From NCBI RefSeq assembly GCF_013408555.1, contig NZ_JACBZN010000001.1, forward strand, positions 2,852,001 to 2,916,000: DNA of 64,000 nt, read 5' to 3'. Under the pieces are notes generated by a model. The model was given only the letters and a program-made list of their open reading frames with translations, searched no databases and had not been told where the DNA came from. Every line of letters starts with the position of its first letter. Positions within the stretch are counted from its first letter, which is position 1. Positions 46,524 through 54,504 of this stretch are shown here, one piece after another. A program made the translations under genes and the position numbers. This stretch comes from Aeromicrobium tamlense (lineage in GTDB: Bacteria; Actinomycetota; Actinomycetes; Propionibacteriales; Nocardioidaceae).

Positions 46524-46544
46524 CAGTTACGACGGGAGTCCCCC

Positions 46545-47351
46545 ATGCCCACGATCGACGTCAACGGCACCACGCTCTACTACGAGGACGAGGGGCCGCG
46601 CGACGCGCCGGCCCTGCTGATGAGCGCCTCGATGTTCTTCGACGCGCGGATGTTCCAGGCCCAGGCCGACCGGTTCTCCGACCGGTACCGCGTGGTCCGC
46701 TACGACCACCGCGGCCAGGGTCGCAGCGCTCGCGCACCGCGGGAGCAGCTCGACTACGACACCCACACGGCCGACGTCGTGGCGCTCATCGAGGCGCTCG
46801 ACCTCGAGCCCGTCGTGTTCGTCGGCAACTCCATGGGCGGGTTCATCGGCCTGCGGCTGGCCGCCCGCCACGGCGACCTCGTCCGATCGGTCGTCGTCAT
46901 GGGCACGTCGGCCGACGTCGAGGAGCAGGCCGACCAGATGGACGCGCTGATCGAGGTGCTCGCCGCGCACGGCATGGAGCCGGTGCTCGAGGGCGTCCTG
47001 CAGTTCATGATGGGCACCACCACGCTGACCGATCCGTCCCGCGCCGAGGTGCTGAAGGGCGTCCGCGAGCTGCTGCTGAGCCGCGGACCCGAGTACGCCG
47101 ACGCCGCGTGGAACATCGCGCACCGGCCGGGCGTGCTGGACGAGCTCGGCAAGATCCGGGTGCCGCTCGTCGTGGTCGCCGGCACCGAGGACGCGACCTA
47201 CCCGCCGGAGAAGTCCGAGCAGATCGTCGCCGGGGTCCCCCATGCCGAGCTGGTCGTCATGGAGAACACCGGGCACGTGCACGCCCTCGAGAACCCCGAG
47301 GCCGTCAACGACGTGCTGGAGCGCCACCTCGCGGAGGTCGCCCCCGTCTGA
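46545..47351 (+). CDS. Alpha/beta hydrolase (enol-lactonase-like)
   Basis: 268 residues. RYDHRGQGRS, the nucleophile elbow GNSMGG, AGTEDATYPPE with the acidic residue and NTGHVHALENPE with the His make a complete triad. Closest in style to 3-oxoadipate enol-lactonases and related carboxylesterases; substrate unknown. GGGAG precedes the ATG. It converges with the helicase gene across the hairpin at 47376. Confidence 0.84.
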   Translation: MPTIDVNGTTLYYEDEGPRDAPALLMSASMFFDARMFQAQADRFSDRYRVVRYDHRGQGRSARAPREQLDYDTHTADVVALIEALDLEPVVFVGNSMGGFIGLRLAARHGDLVRSVVVMGTSADVEEQADQMDALIEVLAAHGMEPVLEGVLQFMMGTTTLTDPSRAEVLKGVRELLLSRGPEYADAAWNIAHRPGVLDELGKIRVPLVVVAGTEDATYPPEKSEQIVAGVPHAELVVMENTGHVHALENPEAVNDVLERHLAEVAPV

Positions 47352-47375
47352 GGGTCACCGCGCGACCCGAGATGT

Positions 47376-47432
47376 GCTCCTTTTTCGACCATTCAACGGG
47401 TCTGAAAGGTGGAGATTGGAGCACATCTCGGG
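47376..47432. terminator. Nested hairpin with perfect 15-bp outer stem
   Basis: CCCGAGATGTGCTCC (47376-47390) and its exact complement (47418-47432) with a 27-nt loop starting TTTTTCGACC. It lies between the convergent hydrolase and helicase genes and can serve both as terminator. Confidence 0.65.
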
Positions 47433-47441
47433 AGGCGGCGG

Positions 47442-48803
47442 TCAGTTGCTGCGAGCCGGGGGACGCGAGCCGCTGCGGCGGTTGCGGTTCCGGTTGCCCT
47501 GCGGGCGGCCGCCCTGGCCACCACGACTCTGGCCGCCACGACTCTGGCCGCCACGACCGCCGCGGGCCGGGGCCGAGCCGCCGCGCGAGCGGTTGTCGGC
47601 GGGCAGCTCGGGCGCCTCGGTGCCCGAGGTCGCGAGCGACTCCGCGGTCATCGGCGACGGGGCCGACCCGGCCTGGTGGTGGCGGGCGGTGACGCCGGCC
47701 TTGCGCTGCAGGACCATGACGTCCTTGAGCGCGTCGGGGGTGGTCATCGTGACGACCGAGCCCGACTCGCCGGCGCGCGCCGTGCGGCCCGAGCGGTGCA
47801 GGTACGCCTTGTGCTCGGCGGGGGCGTCGTAGTGGACGACCAGGCCGATGCCGTCGACGTGGATGCCGCGGGCGGCCACGTCGGTCGCGACGATCACGGT
47901 GGCGTCGCCGCGCGTGAACTGCGCGAGGTTGCGCTCGCGGTGACGCTGCGAGAGGTCGCCGTGCATGTCGACGGCCGTGACGCCCTTCTGGGTCAGCTGC
48001 TTCGCCAGGCGCGTGGCGCCGCGGCGGGTGCGCGTGAAGACGATGCTGCGCGGGTTGGCGCTCAGCAGCTCGTAGGCCGTGCGGGTCTTCTCGGTCGGCT
48101 CGGTGACGAGCACGTGGTGCTCCATCGTCTCGACCTTGTCCTCGACCTGGTCGACCTCGAACAGCGCGTGGTCGGGCAGGTGGCGACGGACGAGCTTGTC
48201 GACGTCGCCGTCGAGCGTGGCCGACAGCAGCAGCCGCTGGCTGTGCTTCGGGGTGCGCGAGAGCAGGGCGTCGATCGGCTTGAAGAAGCCGAGGTCGCAC
48301 AGGTGGTCGGCCTCGTCGAGCACCGTGATCTCGATGCCGTCGAGCGTGAGGCAGCGACGGTCGAGCAGGTCGGTGAGGCGGCCGGGCGTCGCGATGACGA
48401 GGTCGATCGAGCCCTTGAGGGTGTTGATCTGCTTGTTGATCGGCACGCCGCCGTAGACGGTGGTGTGCTTGAGACCCATCTTCTGCGCGAGCGGCAGCAG
48501 GGCGGTGTGCACCTGGATCGCGAGCTCGCGGGTGGGCAGCAGGATCAGCGCGCGCGGCGCCTTCGGGCGGCTGGTGCCGCCGGCGAGGCGGGCCAGCACG
48601 GGCAGGCCGAACGCGAGCGTCTTGCCCGAGCCGGTGCGGGCACGGCCGAGGACGTTGCGGCCCTCGAGGGCGGCCGGGATGACGGCCTGCTGGATGGGGC
48701 TGGGGTTGACGATCTCCTGCTGCGCGAGCTTGCGCACGAGGCCGTCGGGGAGGGAGAGGTCGTCGAAGGTGGGCAGCGAAACGCCGCGGTCGATCTGGGT
48801 CAA
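47442..48803 (-). CDS. DEAD-box RNA helicase
   Basis: 453 residues with all core motifs: Q motif (NPSPIQQAVIP), Walker A ARTGSGKT, PTRELA, TPGR, DEAD (VLDEADHL), SAT, ATDVAARG and HRSGRTARAG. The tail is Arg/Gly/Gln-rich (RGGQSRGGQ repeats), typical of RNA-binding tails. It unwinds RNA in ribosome assembly, mRNA decay or cold adaptation. The start must be the TTG at 48803: an in-frame TGA lies three codons upstream and there is no ATG or GTG nearby. Confidence 0.9.
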   Translation of the reverse strand: MTQIDRGVSLPTFDDLSLPDGLVRKLAQQEIVNPSPIQQAVIPAALEGRNVLGRARTGSGKTLAFGLPVLARLAGGTSRPKAPRALILLPTRELAIQVHTALLPLAQKMGLKHTTVYGGVPINKQINTLKGSIDLVIATPGRLTDLLDRRCLTLDGIEITVLDEADHLCDLGFFKPIDALLSRTPKHSQRLLLSATLDGDVDKLVRRHLPDHALFEVDQVEDKVETMEHHVLVTEPTEKTRTAYELLSANPRSIVFTRTRRGATRLAKQLTQKGVTAVDMHGDLSQRHRERNLAQFTRGDATVIVATDVAARGIHVDGIGLVVHYDAPAEHKAYLHRSGRTARAGESGSVVTMTTPDALKDVMVLQRKAGVTARHHQAGSAPSPMTAESLATSGTEAPELPADNRSRGGSAPARGGRGGQSRGGQSRGGQGGRPQGNRNRNRRSGSRPPARSN

Positions 48804-48966
48804 GGGGTCTCAATCAGTGGAGGTGCCCGCTTGCCAGGGGCGCGATTCTCCGCGCAACATCGTCGGGCCGGACGGCGCTCGAACGGCGCGTCCACCTGTC
48901 GAGCCTAACAGCCGGACGCCCGCGGACCCCCATCGTGACGACGTGACCCCGGACTCCCCCGACGCA

Positions 48967-48999
48967 GCAGGGCCCCGGTGGTTCGCACCGGGGCCCTGC
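48967..48999 (-). terminator. Strong terminator hairpin after the lactonase gene
   Basis: GCAGGGCCCCGGTG pairs perfectly with CACCGGGGCCCTGC around the loop GTTCG. It starts 17 bp after the stop of the leftward phosphotriesterase-like gene. Confidence 0.75.
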
Positions 49000-49016
49000 G
49001 CTCTCGAGTGGGAGGA

Positions 49017-49976
49017 TCACTCGAAGTATCGGCGCGGGTTCTTGACCAGCATCGTGTCCACGTCGTCCTCGCTGACGCCCTTCTCCAGGAGCATCGGGAC
49101 CACGTCGTCGGGGATGTGACGGAAGTTCCAGTTCGGCTGCATCGCGACCTTGTCCTCGGGCGTGAAGTAGTCGATGTAGCACGAGGCGTCGTGCGCCAGC
49201 GTGATCTTGTCGACGAAGCCACGGCGCACCAGCTCGACGATCGTGTCGACGCGCTTCTCAGTGCTGAGGTAGACGTCGAGGCCGAAGCGGTCCATGCCCA
49301 GCAGCGAGCCGTTCTCGGCCAGCTCGGTCAGGTAGTCGACGTCGTCGGAGTCGCCGGAGTGACCGAGCACGATCTTCTCCGGGGCGACGCCCTCCTCGCC
49401 GAGGACCTTCTGGGCCACGAGGCCCGAGCGGGTGTGCGGGTTGGTGTGCACGGTGACGGGCGCACCGGTCTGCGAGCTGGTCTGGCCGACGGCACGCATG
49501 ACGCGCTCGACGCCCGGCGTCAGGCCCGGCTCCTCGATGACGCACTTCAGGAACGCGGCCTTCACGCCGGTGTCGAGAATGCCCTCGGTGATGTCCTTGA
49601 CGAACATCTCCACGAGCGGCTCGGGCTGGTCGAACAGCAGGCCCGGGCCGCGGTGCTCGAACTGGTGCGGCAGGTCGTTGTACGTGTAGAGGCCGGTGGC
49701 CACGACGATGTTGAGGTCCGTCTGCGCGGCGACCTTCTGGATGCGGGGGATGTACCGGCCGAGCCCGAGGACGGTCGGGTCGAAGATCGTGTCGATCCCG
49801 GCGGCCTTGAGGTCGTTGAGGTCGCGGACGGCGTCGGCGACCTTCTGGTCCTCGTCCCACTCGCCGTCGTAGTTGATGCGGAACTCCTCGCCGAGGACGA
49901 AGACGTGCTCGTGAACGAGGGTTCGACCCAGCTCGCTGCTGTCGATCGGGCCCTTGACGGTCTGCACGGTGGCCAT
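49017..49976 (-). CDS. Phosphotriesterase-like lactonase
   Basis: 319 residues of the amidohydrolase superfamily. The metal site is complete: HEH (His22, His24), the Lys to be carbamylated in AAFLKCVIE, His in VHTNPHT and GHSGD, and Asp in LAHDAS. Proteins of this family are mostly lactonases with weak organophosphate activity. AAGGAG precedes the ATG at 49976. It is divergent from the CurA-like reductase gene, and a CRP-like palindrome lies 25 bp before the start. A lactone-opening role would fit the acyl-CoA genes further on. Confidence 0.88.
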   Translation of the reverse strand: MATVQTVKGPIDSSELGRTLVHEHVFVLGEEFRINYDGEWDEDQKVADAVRDLNDLKAAGIDTIFDPTVLGLGRYIPRIQKVAAQTDLNIVVATGLYTYNDLPHQFEHRGPGLLFDQPEPLVEMFVKDITEGILDTGVKAAFLKCVIEEPGLTPGVERVMRAVGQTSSQTGAPVTVHTNPHTRSGLVAQKVLGEEGVAPEKIVLGHSGDSDDVDYLTELAENGSLLGMDRFGLDVYLSTEKRVDTIVELVRRGFVDKITLAHDASCYIDYFTPEDKVAMQPNWNFRHIPDDVVPMLLEKGVSEDDVDTMLVKNPRRYFE

Positions 49977-50000
49977 GGCACTCCTTGGATGCTCAGTTGA

Positions 50001-50016
50001 TGTGGCTTGTGTCACA
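50001..50016. promoter_or_regulatory. TGTGG-N6-TCACA site (CRP/GlxR-like)
   Basis: TGTGGCTTGTGTCACA starts 25 bp upstream of the lactonase ATG, the same distance as the similar site before the acyl-CoA ligase at 63726. One mismatch from TGTGA-N6-TCACA. Confidence 0.45.
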
Positions 50017-50077
50017 CCCTTAGGATCACAGTACTGAATTTGAGATCGGATTCAACTGCCTTTCGAGAGGATTTTTC

Positions 50078-51079
50078 GTGACCCACACGAAGCGCATCAC
50101 CCTGGCCCAGCGACCGACCGGTCTGCCGGACGACTCCACGTGGTCGGCCGAGGAGGTCGACCTGCCGGCGCCCGGCGACGGCGAGCTCCTCGTCAAGGTC
50201 GACCACATCTCGCTCGACCCCGCCATGCGCGGCTGGCTGAACGACGTGCGCTCGTACCTGCCGCCCGTGCAGATCGGCGAGGTCATGCGCGCCGCCGGCA
50301 CGGGAACGGTCGTCGAGTCGAACCACCCCGACTTCGCCGTGGGCGACGCGGTCACCGGCACGCTTGGCGTGACGGAGTACGCCATCTCGAACGGCGAGGG
50401 CCTGCAGAAGATCGACACGTCGGTCGCCGGACCGGCCACGTGGCTGGGCGCGCTCGGCATGCCGGGCCTCACGGCCTACCACGGCCTGCACGAGGTCGGT
50501 GAGATGAAGGAGGGCGACATCGTCGTCATCTCCGCCGCCGCGGGCGCGGTGGGCAGCGTCGCGGGCCAGCTGGCCAAGGCCAAGGGCTGCACGGTCATCG
50601 GCATCGCCGGTGGCGCCGAGAAGTGCGCCTGGCTCAAGGAGATCGGCTTCGACGAGGCGATCGACTACAAGAACGAGAACGTCCTGAAGCGCCTGCGCGA
50701 GGTCGCCCCGAAGGGCATCGACATCTACTTCGACAACGTCGGCGGTGACATCCTCGACGCCGCGCTGGCGAACCTGCGCCACGGCGCCCGCGTCATCATC
50801 TGCGGCGCCGTCTCGACGTACAACGACGAGAAGCTGGCTCCGGGCCCGAAGCGCTACATGTCGCTGCTGGTCTTCCGCGCCAAGATGCAGGGCTTCCTGG
50901 TCTTCGACTACCCCGAGAAGGACGCCGCGGCGATCGCCGACATGTCCGACCTCATCGGCTCGGGCAAGCTCGTCGCGCGCGAGACCGTGGCCGAGGGCGG
51001 CGTCGAGGACTTCGGCCAGACGCTGCTGGGCCTGTTCGAGGGCCGCAACACCGGCAAGCTGGTGCTGAAGGTCGCCTGA
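50078..51079 (+). CDS. NADP-dependent MDR reductase (CurA-like)
   Basis: 333 residues, zinc-free medium-chain reductase. LDPAMRGWLND and VISAAAGAVGSVAGQLAK (NADPH-binding AxxGxxG) are diagnostic for the CurA / leukotriene B4 12-hydroxydehydrogenase group, which reduces the double bond of enones. FDNVGGDILDAAL follows. Starts with GTG after GAGAGGA. Divergent from the lactonase and ends at a bidirectional hairpin. Confidence 0.9.
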   Translation: MTHTKRITLAQRPTGLPDDSTWSAEEVDLPAPGDGELLVKVDHISLDPAMRGWLNDVRSYLPPVQIGEVMRAAGTGTVVESNHPDFAVGDAVTGTLGVTEYAISNGEGLQKIDTSVAGPATWLGALGMPGLTAYHGLHEVGEMKEGDIVVISAAAGAVGSVAGQLAKAKGCTVIGIAGGAEKCAWLKEIGFDEAIDYKNENVLKRLREVAPKGIDIYFDNVGGDILDAALANLRHGARVIICGAVSTYNDEKLAPGPKRYMSLLVFRAKMQGFLVFDYPEKDAAAIADMSDLIGSGKLVARETVAEGGVEDFGQTLLGLFEGRNTGKLVLKVA

Positions 51080-51090
51080 CCCCCGCACGA

Positions 51091-51126
51091 GAACGGCGCC
51101 GGAGCGAGATCGCTCCGGCGCCGTTC
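51091..51126. terminator. Bidirectional terminator
   Basis: GAACGGCGCCGGAGCG and its exact complement (51111-51126) with loop AGAT, between the converging reductase and hydrolase genes. A perfect 16-bp GC-rich stem. Confidence 0.75.
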
Positions 51127-51132
51127 GTCGTC

Positions 51133-51942
51133 TCAGGCGTGCGCGGCGAGGAAGTCGAGCACCTTCGGCTCGACCGTGTCGGGAGCCTCGAGCAGCGGGC
51201 TGTGGCCGACCTTCGGCACCATCACGAGCTCGGAGTCCGGCAGGCCGTCGGCCAGCTCGGCCGCCCAGTCCGGCGGCCGCACGGGGCACTCCTCGCCCGA
51301 GACCACGAGCGAGGGCACGGCGATCGACGGGAGCAGCGGCGTGGCGTCCTTGCGCCGCATGACCCCGACCATGGCGGGCAGGAGCTCGGCGGGCAGCTCG
51401 CTCATGCGCCCGGACCACAGGTCGACGACGTCCTTCTTCTGCGGGTCGGCCAGGGTCGACTGCCCGAGCATGACCTGCTTCAGGAACTCCAGCGTGTCGC
51501 CCACGAAGCCGTCCTGCGCGGCGCTCGTCGCGAACGCGACGTACTCCTCGACCTTCTCCGGCGGCTCCGCGCGCACGGACGAGCCGACGAACGCCAGCGC
51601 ACGGACGAGGTCGGGACGGTAGGCGGCCAGGCGGGCGGCGACGTCGCCGCCCATGGACGAGGCGACGACCAGCGCATCGCTGATCCCGAGCGCGTCGAGC
51701 ACGGCCGCGGTGTCGCCGGCGGCCTGCTCCATCGTCACCTCGTCGGTCTCGGCGGGGGCGCTCGCGCCCTGCCCGCGGAACTCGGGACGGACGAAGCGGA
51801 ACCGGCCACGGCCCGCCTCGACGAGGCCGTCGAACATGCGGTGATCGAGGAACAGGGAGTGGAGGCACACCACCGTGGGGAGGTCGTCCTCCCCCGTGTC
51901 CTCGACGTGGAACGTGCTGCCTGCTGCGTGGATGGTCGTCAT
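51133..51942 (-). CDS. Alpha/beta hydrolase
   Basis: 269 residues. RPEFRGQGAS, nucleophile elbow ASSMGGDVA (A-x-S-M-G-G rather than the common G-x-S), an acidic residue in the VVSGEECPV segment and KVGHSPLLEAP with the catalytic His. Probably a carboxylesterase, lactonase or C-C hydrolase. AGGA precedes the ATG by 9 bp. Divergent from the nitroreductase, with a CRP-like palindrome between. Confidence 0.84.
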   Translation of the reverse strand: MTTIHAAGSTFHVEDTGEDDLPTVVCLHSLFLDHRMFDGLVEAGRGRFRFVRPEFRGQGASAPAETDEVTMEQAAGDTAAVLDALGISDALVVASSMGGDVAARLAAYRPDLVRALAFVGSSVRAEPPEKVEEYVAFATSAAQDGFVGDTLEFLKQVMLGQSTLADPQKKDVVDLWSGRMSELPAELLPAMVGVMRRKDATPLLPSIAVPSLVVSGEECPVRPPDWAAELADGLPDSELVMVPKVGHSPLLEAPDTVEPKVLDFLAAHA

Positions 51943-51959
51943 CTGGGGGGATCCTCTCG

Positions 51960-51975
51960 TGTGACCTGTGTCACG
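51960..51975. promoter_or_regulatory. TGTGA-N6-TCACG site (CRP/GlxR-like)
   Basis: TGTGACCTGTGTCACG lies between the hydrolase (start 51942) and the nitroreductase (start 52018). It shares TGTGACCTRTGTCAC with the site at 63751. Centre about 25 bp upstream of the hydrolase start. Confidence 0.5.
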
Positions 51976-52004
51976 GTCTTGGGTCACACTAACCTGAAAC
52001 CGAA

Positions 52005-52010
52005 TATGAT
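52005..52010 (+). promoter_or_regulatory. -10 box of a leaderless nitroreductase promoter
   Basis: TATGAT is one base from the TATAAT consensus and ends 7 bp before the ATG at 52018, with no ribosome site between. The -35 is poor (TTGGGT at 51979), which would fit dependence on an activator at the nearby palindrome. Confidence 0.5.
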
Positions 52011-52017
52011 TTCGACT

Positions 52018-52770
52018 ATGAGTTCCGAGAGCGCCCTGTCCCCCGCCCGCCCCGGCTCGCTGGAGCAGCAGGCCCTCGGCGCCGGACCGGAGGCGCCGCT
52101 CGCCGACCTCCTCCGTGGCCGGCGCAGCGTCCGCGGCTACCGGCCCGATCCCGTCCCGGCCGACGTCATCCGCGACGTCCTCGCCGACGCGATCCTCGCG
52201 CCGTCGTCGATGAACACCCAGCCGTGGAAGTTCCACGTCCTCTCGGGCGAGGTCCTCGACCGCATCCGCGAGGAGAACACGCGGCTCATGCTGGCGGGCG
52301 CCCCGATCCAGCGCGACGTGACCGTCTCCGAGCGCTACGAGGGCGAGCACCGCGACCGGCAGGTCGACATCGCCAAGCGCCTGTTCGGCGCGATGGGGAT
52401 CGCCCGCGAGGACCAGGACGCGCGGCTGGACTGGACGATGCGCGGCTTCCGCCAGTTCGACGCGCCGGTGTCGATCGTCATCGCGCACGACCGCAGCCTC
52501 GAGGCCGTGAGCCCGATCGCGCACTTCGACCTCGGCGCCGTCGTGCACGCGCTCGTCCTGTCCGCGTGGTCACGCGGGCTCGGCACCGTGATCAACAGCC
52601 AGGGCATCATGCAGGGCGCCGCGGTGCGCCGGGAGGCGGGCATCCCCGACGACCACGTCATCTTCACCGCCGTCGCGATGGGCTATCCCGACGAGGACTT
52701 CGCCGCCAACCACGTGCGCTCGGCACGCGAGTCGGTCGACGAGGTCGCTCGCTTCGTGGGTTTCGACTGA
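52018..52770 (+). CDS. Nitroreductase-family flavoprotein
   Basis: 250 residues, FMN-dependent. RRSVRGYRPDPV and the following APSSMNTQPWKFHVL form the FMN site; the C-terminal half carries GIPDDHVIFTAVAMGYPDEDF. Members reduce nitro compounds, quinones or, in the BluB/FbiB-related branch, other substrates. It stands next to hydrolase and TetR genes in a catabolic region. Leaderless start inferred from the -10 box at 52005. Confidence 0.88.
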   Translation: MSSESALSPARPGSLEQQALGAGPEAPLADLLRGRRSVRGYRPDPVPADVIRDVLADAILAPSSMNTQPWKFHVLSGEVLDRIREENTRLMLAGAPIQRDVTVSERYEGEHRDRQVDIAKRLFGAMGIAREDQDARLDWTMRGFRQFDAPVSIVIAHDRSLEAVSPIAHFDLGAVVHALVLSAWSRGLGTVINSQGIMQGAAVRREAGIPDDHVIFTAVAMGYPDEDFAANHVRSARESVDEVARFVGFD

Positions 52771-52790
52771 GCGTGGGATTCGAGTAGGCC

Positions 52791-53480
52791 TCAGGCGCGC
52801 TTGGAGCCGTCCAGCGGGACGCCGAGCGCGTCCATCCAGACCCGCGTCGCCGTGCGGACGATCGCGTCCTCGCTCATGCCCGGCTCCTCCAGGGCGAACA
52901 CGTGGTACGCCATGCGCCCCAGGATGGGCGAGAGCGCGCGTGCCGTCATGTACGGATCGAGCTCGGGATTGGCGTAGCCGGCGTCCTGGAGCCGCTTGAT
53001 CCACCGCGCGTTGCGCTCGGCGAACGCCTTGCCGCGCTCGAGGCGCAGCTTGCGGAAGTCCGGGTCGATCGTGGCCACCTGCTCGAGCAGCAGGTTGAGC
53101 TTCGCGTTGCGCTTGTACGCCTCGACGTAGGCGCGGTTGCTCGCCTCGAGGATGCCCGCCACGTTGCTCAGGTCGTCGTCGACGCGGGACAGGCCCGGGT
53201 GCAGCATGTCGTCGGCGGCCGCCTGCATGACAGCGGTGAAGATCTCCTCCTTGCTGTCGAAGTAGGTGTAGAAGGTGCCGATCGAGCAGTTCGCCCCGGC
53301 CGTGATGTCGGCGAGCCGCGAGTTGATGAACCCGTCGCGCTCGAACACCTGGCGGGCGGTGGCCACCAGCGCGGCGCGCGTGCGCACGCCGCGCGCGGTG
53401 GTGGGCATCTCGCGGACCCGGGAGGTGTCGACCAGGGTCGGCAGCTCGCGGACGACGTCCTCTGCTTCTGCTTCGCTCAT
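52791..53480 (-). CDS. TetR-family regulator
   Basis: 229 residues. The helix-turn-helix is at about 30-78 (RAALVATARQVFERDGF then IGTFYTYFDSKEEIF), and the ligand domain resembles FadR/KstR-like proteins of acyl-CoA catabolism. Encoded between the nitroreductase and the cyclase operon, it is the most likely local repressor of this region. Confidence 0.87.
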   Translation of the reverse strand: MSEAEAEDVVRELPTLVDTSRVREMPTTARGVRTRAALVATARQVFERDGFINSRLADITAGANCSIGTFYTYFDSKEEIFTAVMQAAADDMLHPGLSRVDDDLSNVAGILEASNRAYVEAYKRNAKLNLLLEQVATIDPDFRKLRLERGKAFAERNARWIKRLQDAGYANPELDPYMTARALSPILGRMAYHVFALEEPGMSEDAIVRTATRVWMDALGVPLDGSKRA

Positions 53481-53523
53481 GACACGTCGATCCTACTGTC
53501 CGGTAACTGTTTGTCGCCCGGAC

Positions 53524-54504
53524 TCACCGGATCACCACGGGATTGACGGGCGCTCCGGTGCCGCCGACGACCTTCAGCGGGGCCGCCGTGTAGAGGAACG
53601 TCCACCGCCCGTCGGCAGCACAGGCGGCCGCCAGGTCGTCGAGCCAGGCGATCTCGGTGAACGTGACGCCGAGGTTGCGCATGAGCGCGCTGTGCAGCGG
53701 CAGCACGACGCCGTGGTTCGGGTCCATCGTGACCTCGTTGGCGATGGTGTCGGTGACGAGGTTCGGGATCTCCATCCGCTGGAACCACGAGACGAGCTCG
53801 GGCGAGTAGGTCAGGCCGGGCTCGCAGAAGTCGGCGTAGAAGTCCTCGGGCGTCGTCTCGTACCAGTGGCCGATGAAGCCGGTGCGGATGAGGAGGACGT
53901 CGCGGGGCTGGATCTCCTGACCCTGCGCCTTCGCCGCCTCGACGAGGTCGACGTGGGTGAACGTCTCGCCCTTGTCGAGGTGGTCCTTGCCGCGGTGGCG
54001 GGCCATGTCGATGAGGATGCCGCGGCCGACGATGCCCTTCTGCGCGATGGGCAGGACCGAGGCCTTGCGCATGTGGCCGACCGTCTCGGTGGCGTCGAAC
54101 CCGTTCCAGATCTTGCCGCCGTACCAGACGTGGCCGAGGGCGTCGTACTGCGTGGACGCCTGCAGGTAGATCGTCGCCTTGTCGTCGGCGTAGTGCGCGC
54201 CACCGGGGGTCTCGTCGCCCTCGCCGCGCTGGAAGAAGCCCTCGTCCATGACGTTCTCGCGCTGGATCTGCTCGCGGCCGGGCCACACCGGGTCGCCGTG
54301 GCCGGGCGAGCCCATCGGCACCTGGAGCGTGAAGGTCTCGCCCGAGACGATCGCCGCGGCGCCGCGGACGGCCTCCTCGGGACCGAGGTAGTTCAGCGAG
54401 CCGACCTCGTCGTCCGGGCCCCACTTGCCCCAGTTGGTGGGCGACTCGGCCAGCACGGCCTCGGTGTCGGGCGCGGTGGTCTCGGTGGTGGCGTTCTCGG
54501 TCAT
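53524..54504 (-). CDS. Cyclase-family (kynurenine formamidase-like) hydrolase
   Basis: 326 residues. The metal motif of the cyclase family (HxGTHxDxPxH) is varied here: ASTQYDALGHVWYGG keeps the Asp and last His but has Gln-Tyr for Thr-His, a variant also seen in other actinobacterial members. It should hydrolyse an amide, ester or lactone-like bond with a divalent metal. The ATG has GAGAGG upstream and overlaps the kinase stop (ATGA). Last gene of the operon from 57534. Confidence 0.84.
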   Translation of the reverse strand: MTENATTETTAPDTEAVLAESPTNWGKWGPDDEVGSLNYLGPEEAVRGAAAIVSGETFTLQVPMGSPGHGDPVWPGREQIQRENVMDEGFFQRGEGDETPGGAHYADDKATIYLQASTQYDALGHVWYGGKIWNGFDATETVGHMRKASVLPIAQKGIVGRGILIDMARHRGKDHLDKGETFTHVDLVEAAKAQGQEIQPRDVLLIRTGFIGHWYETTPEDFYADFCEPGLTYSPELVSWFQRMEIPNLVTDTIANEVTMDPNHGVVLPLHSALMRNLGVTFTEIAWLDDLAAACAADGRWTFLYTAAPLKVVGGTGAPVNPVVIR

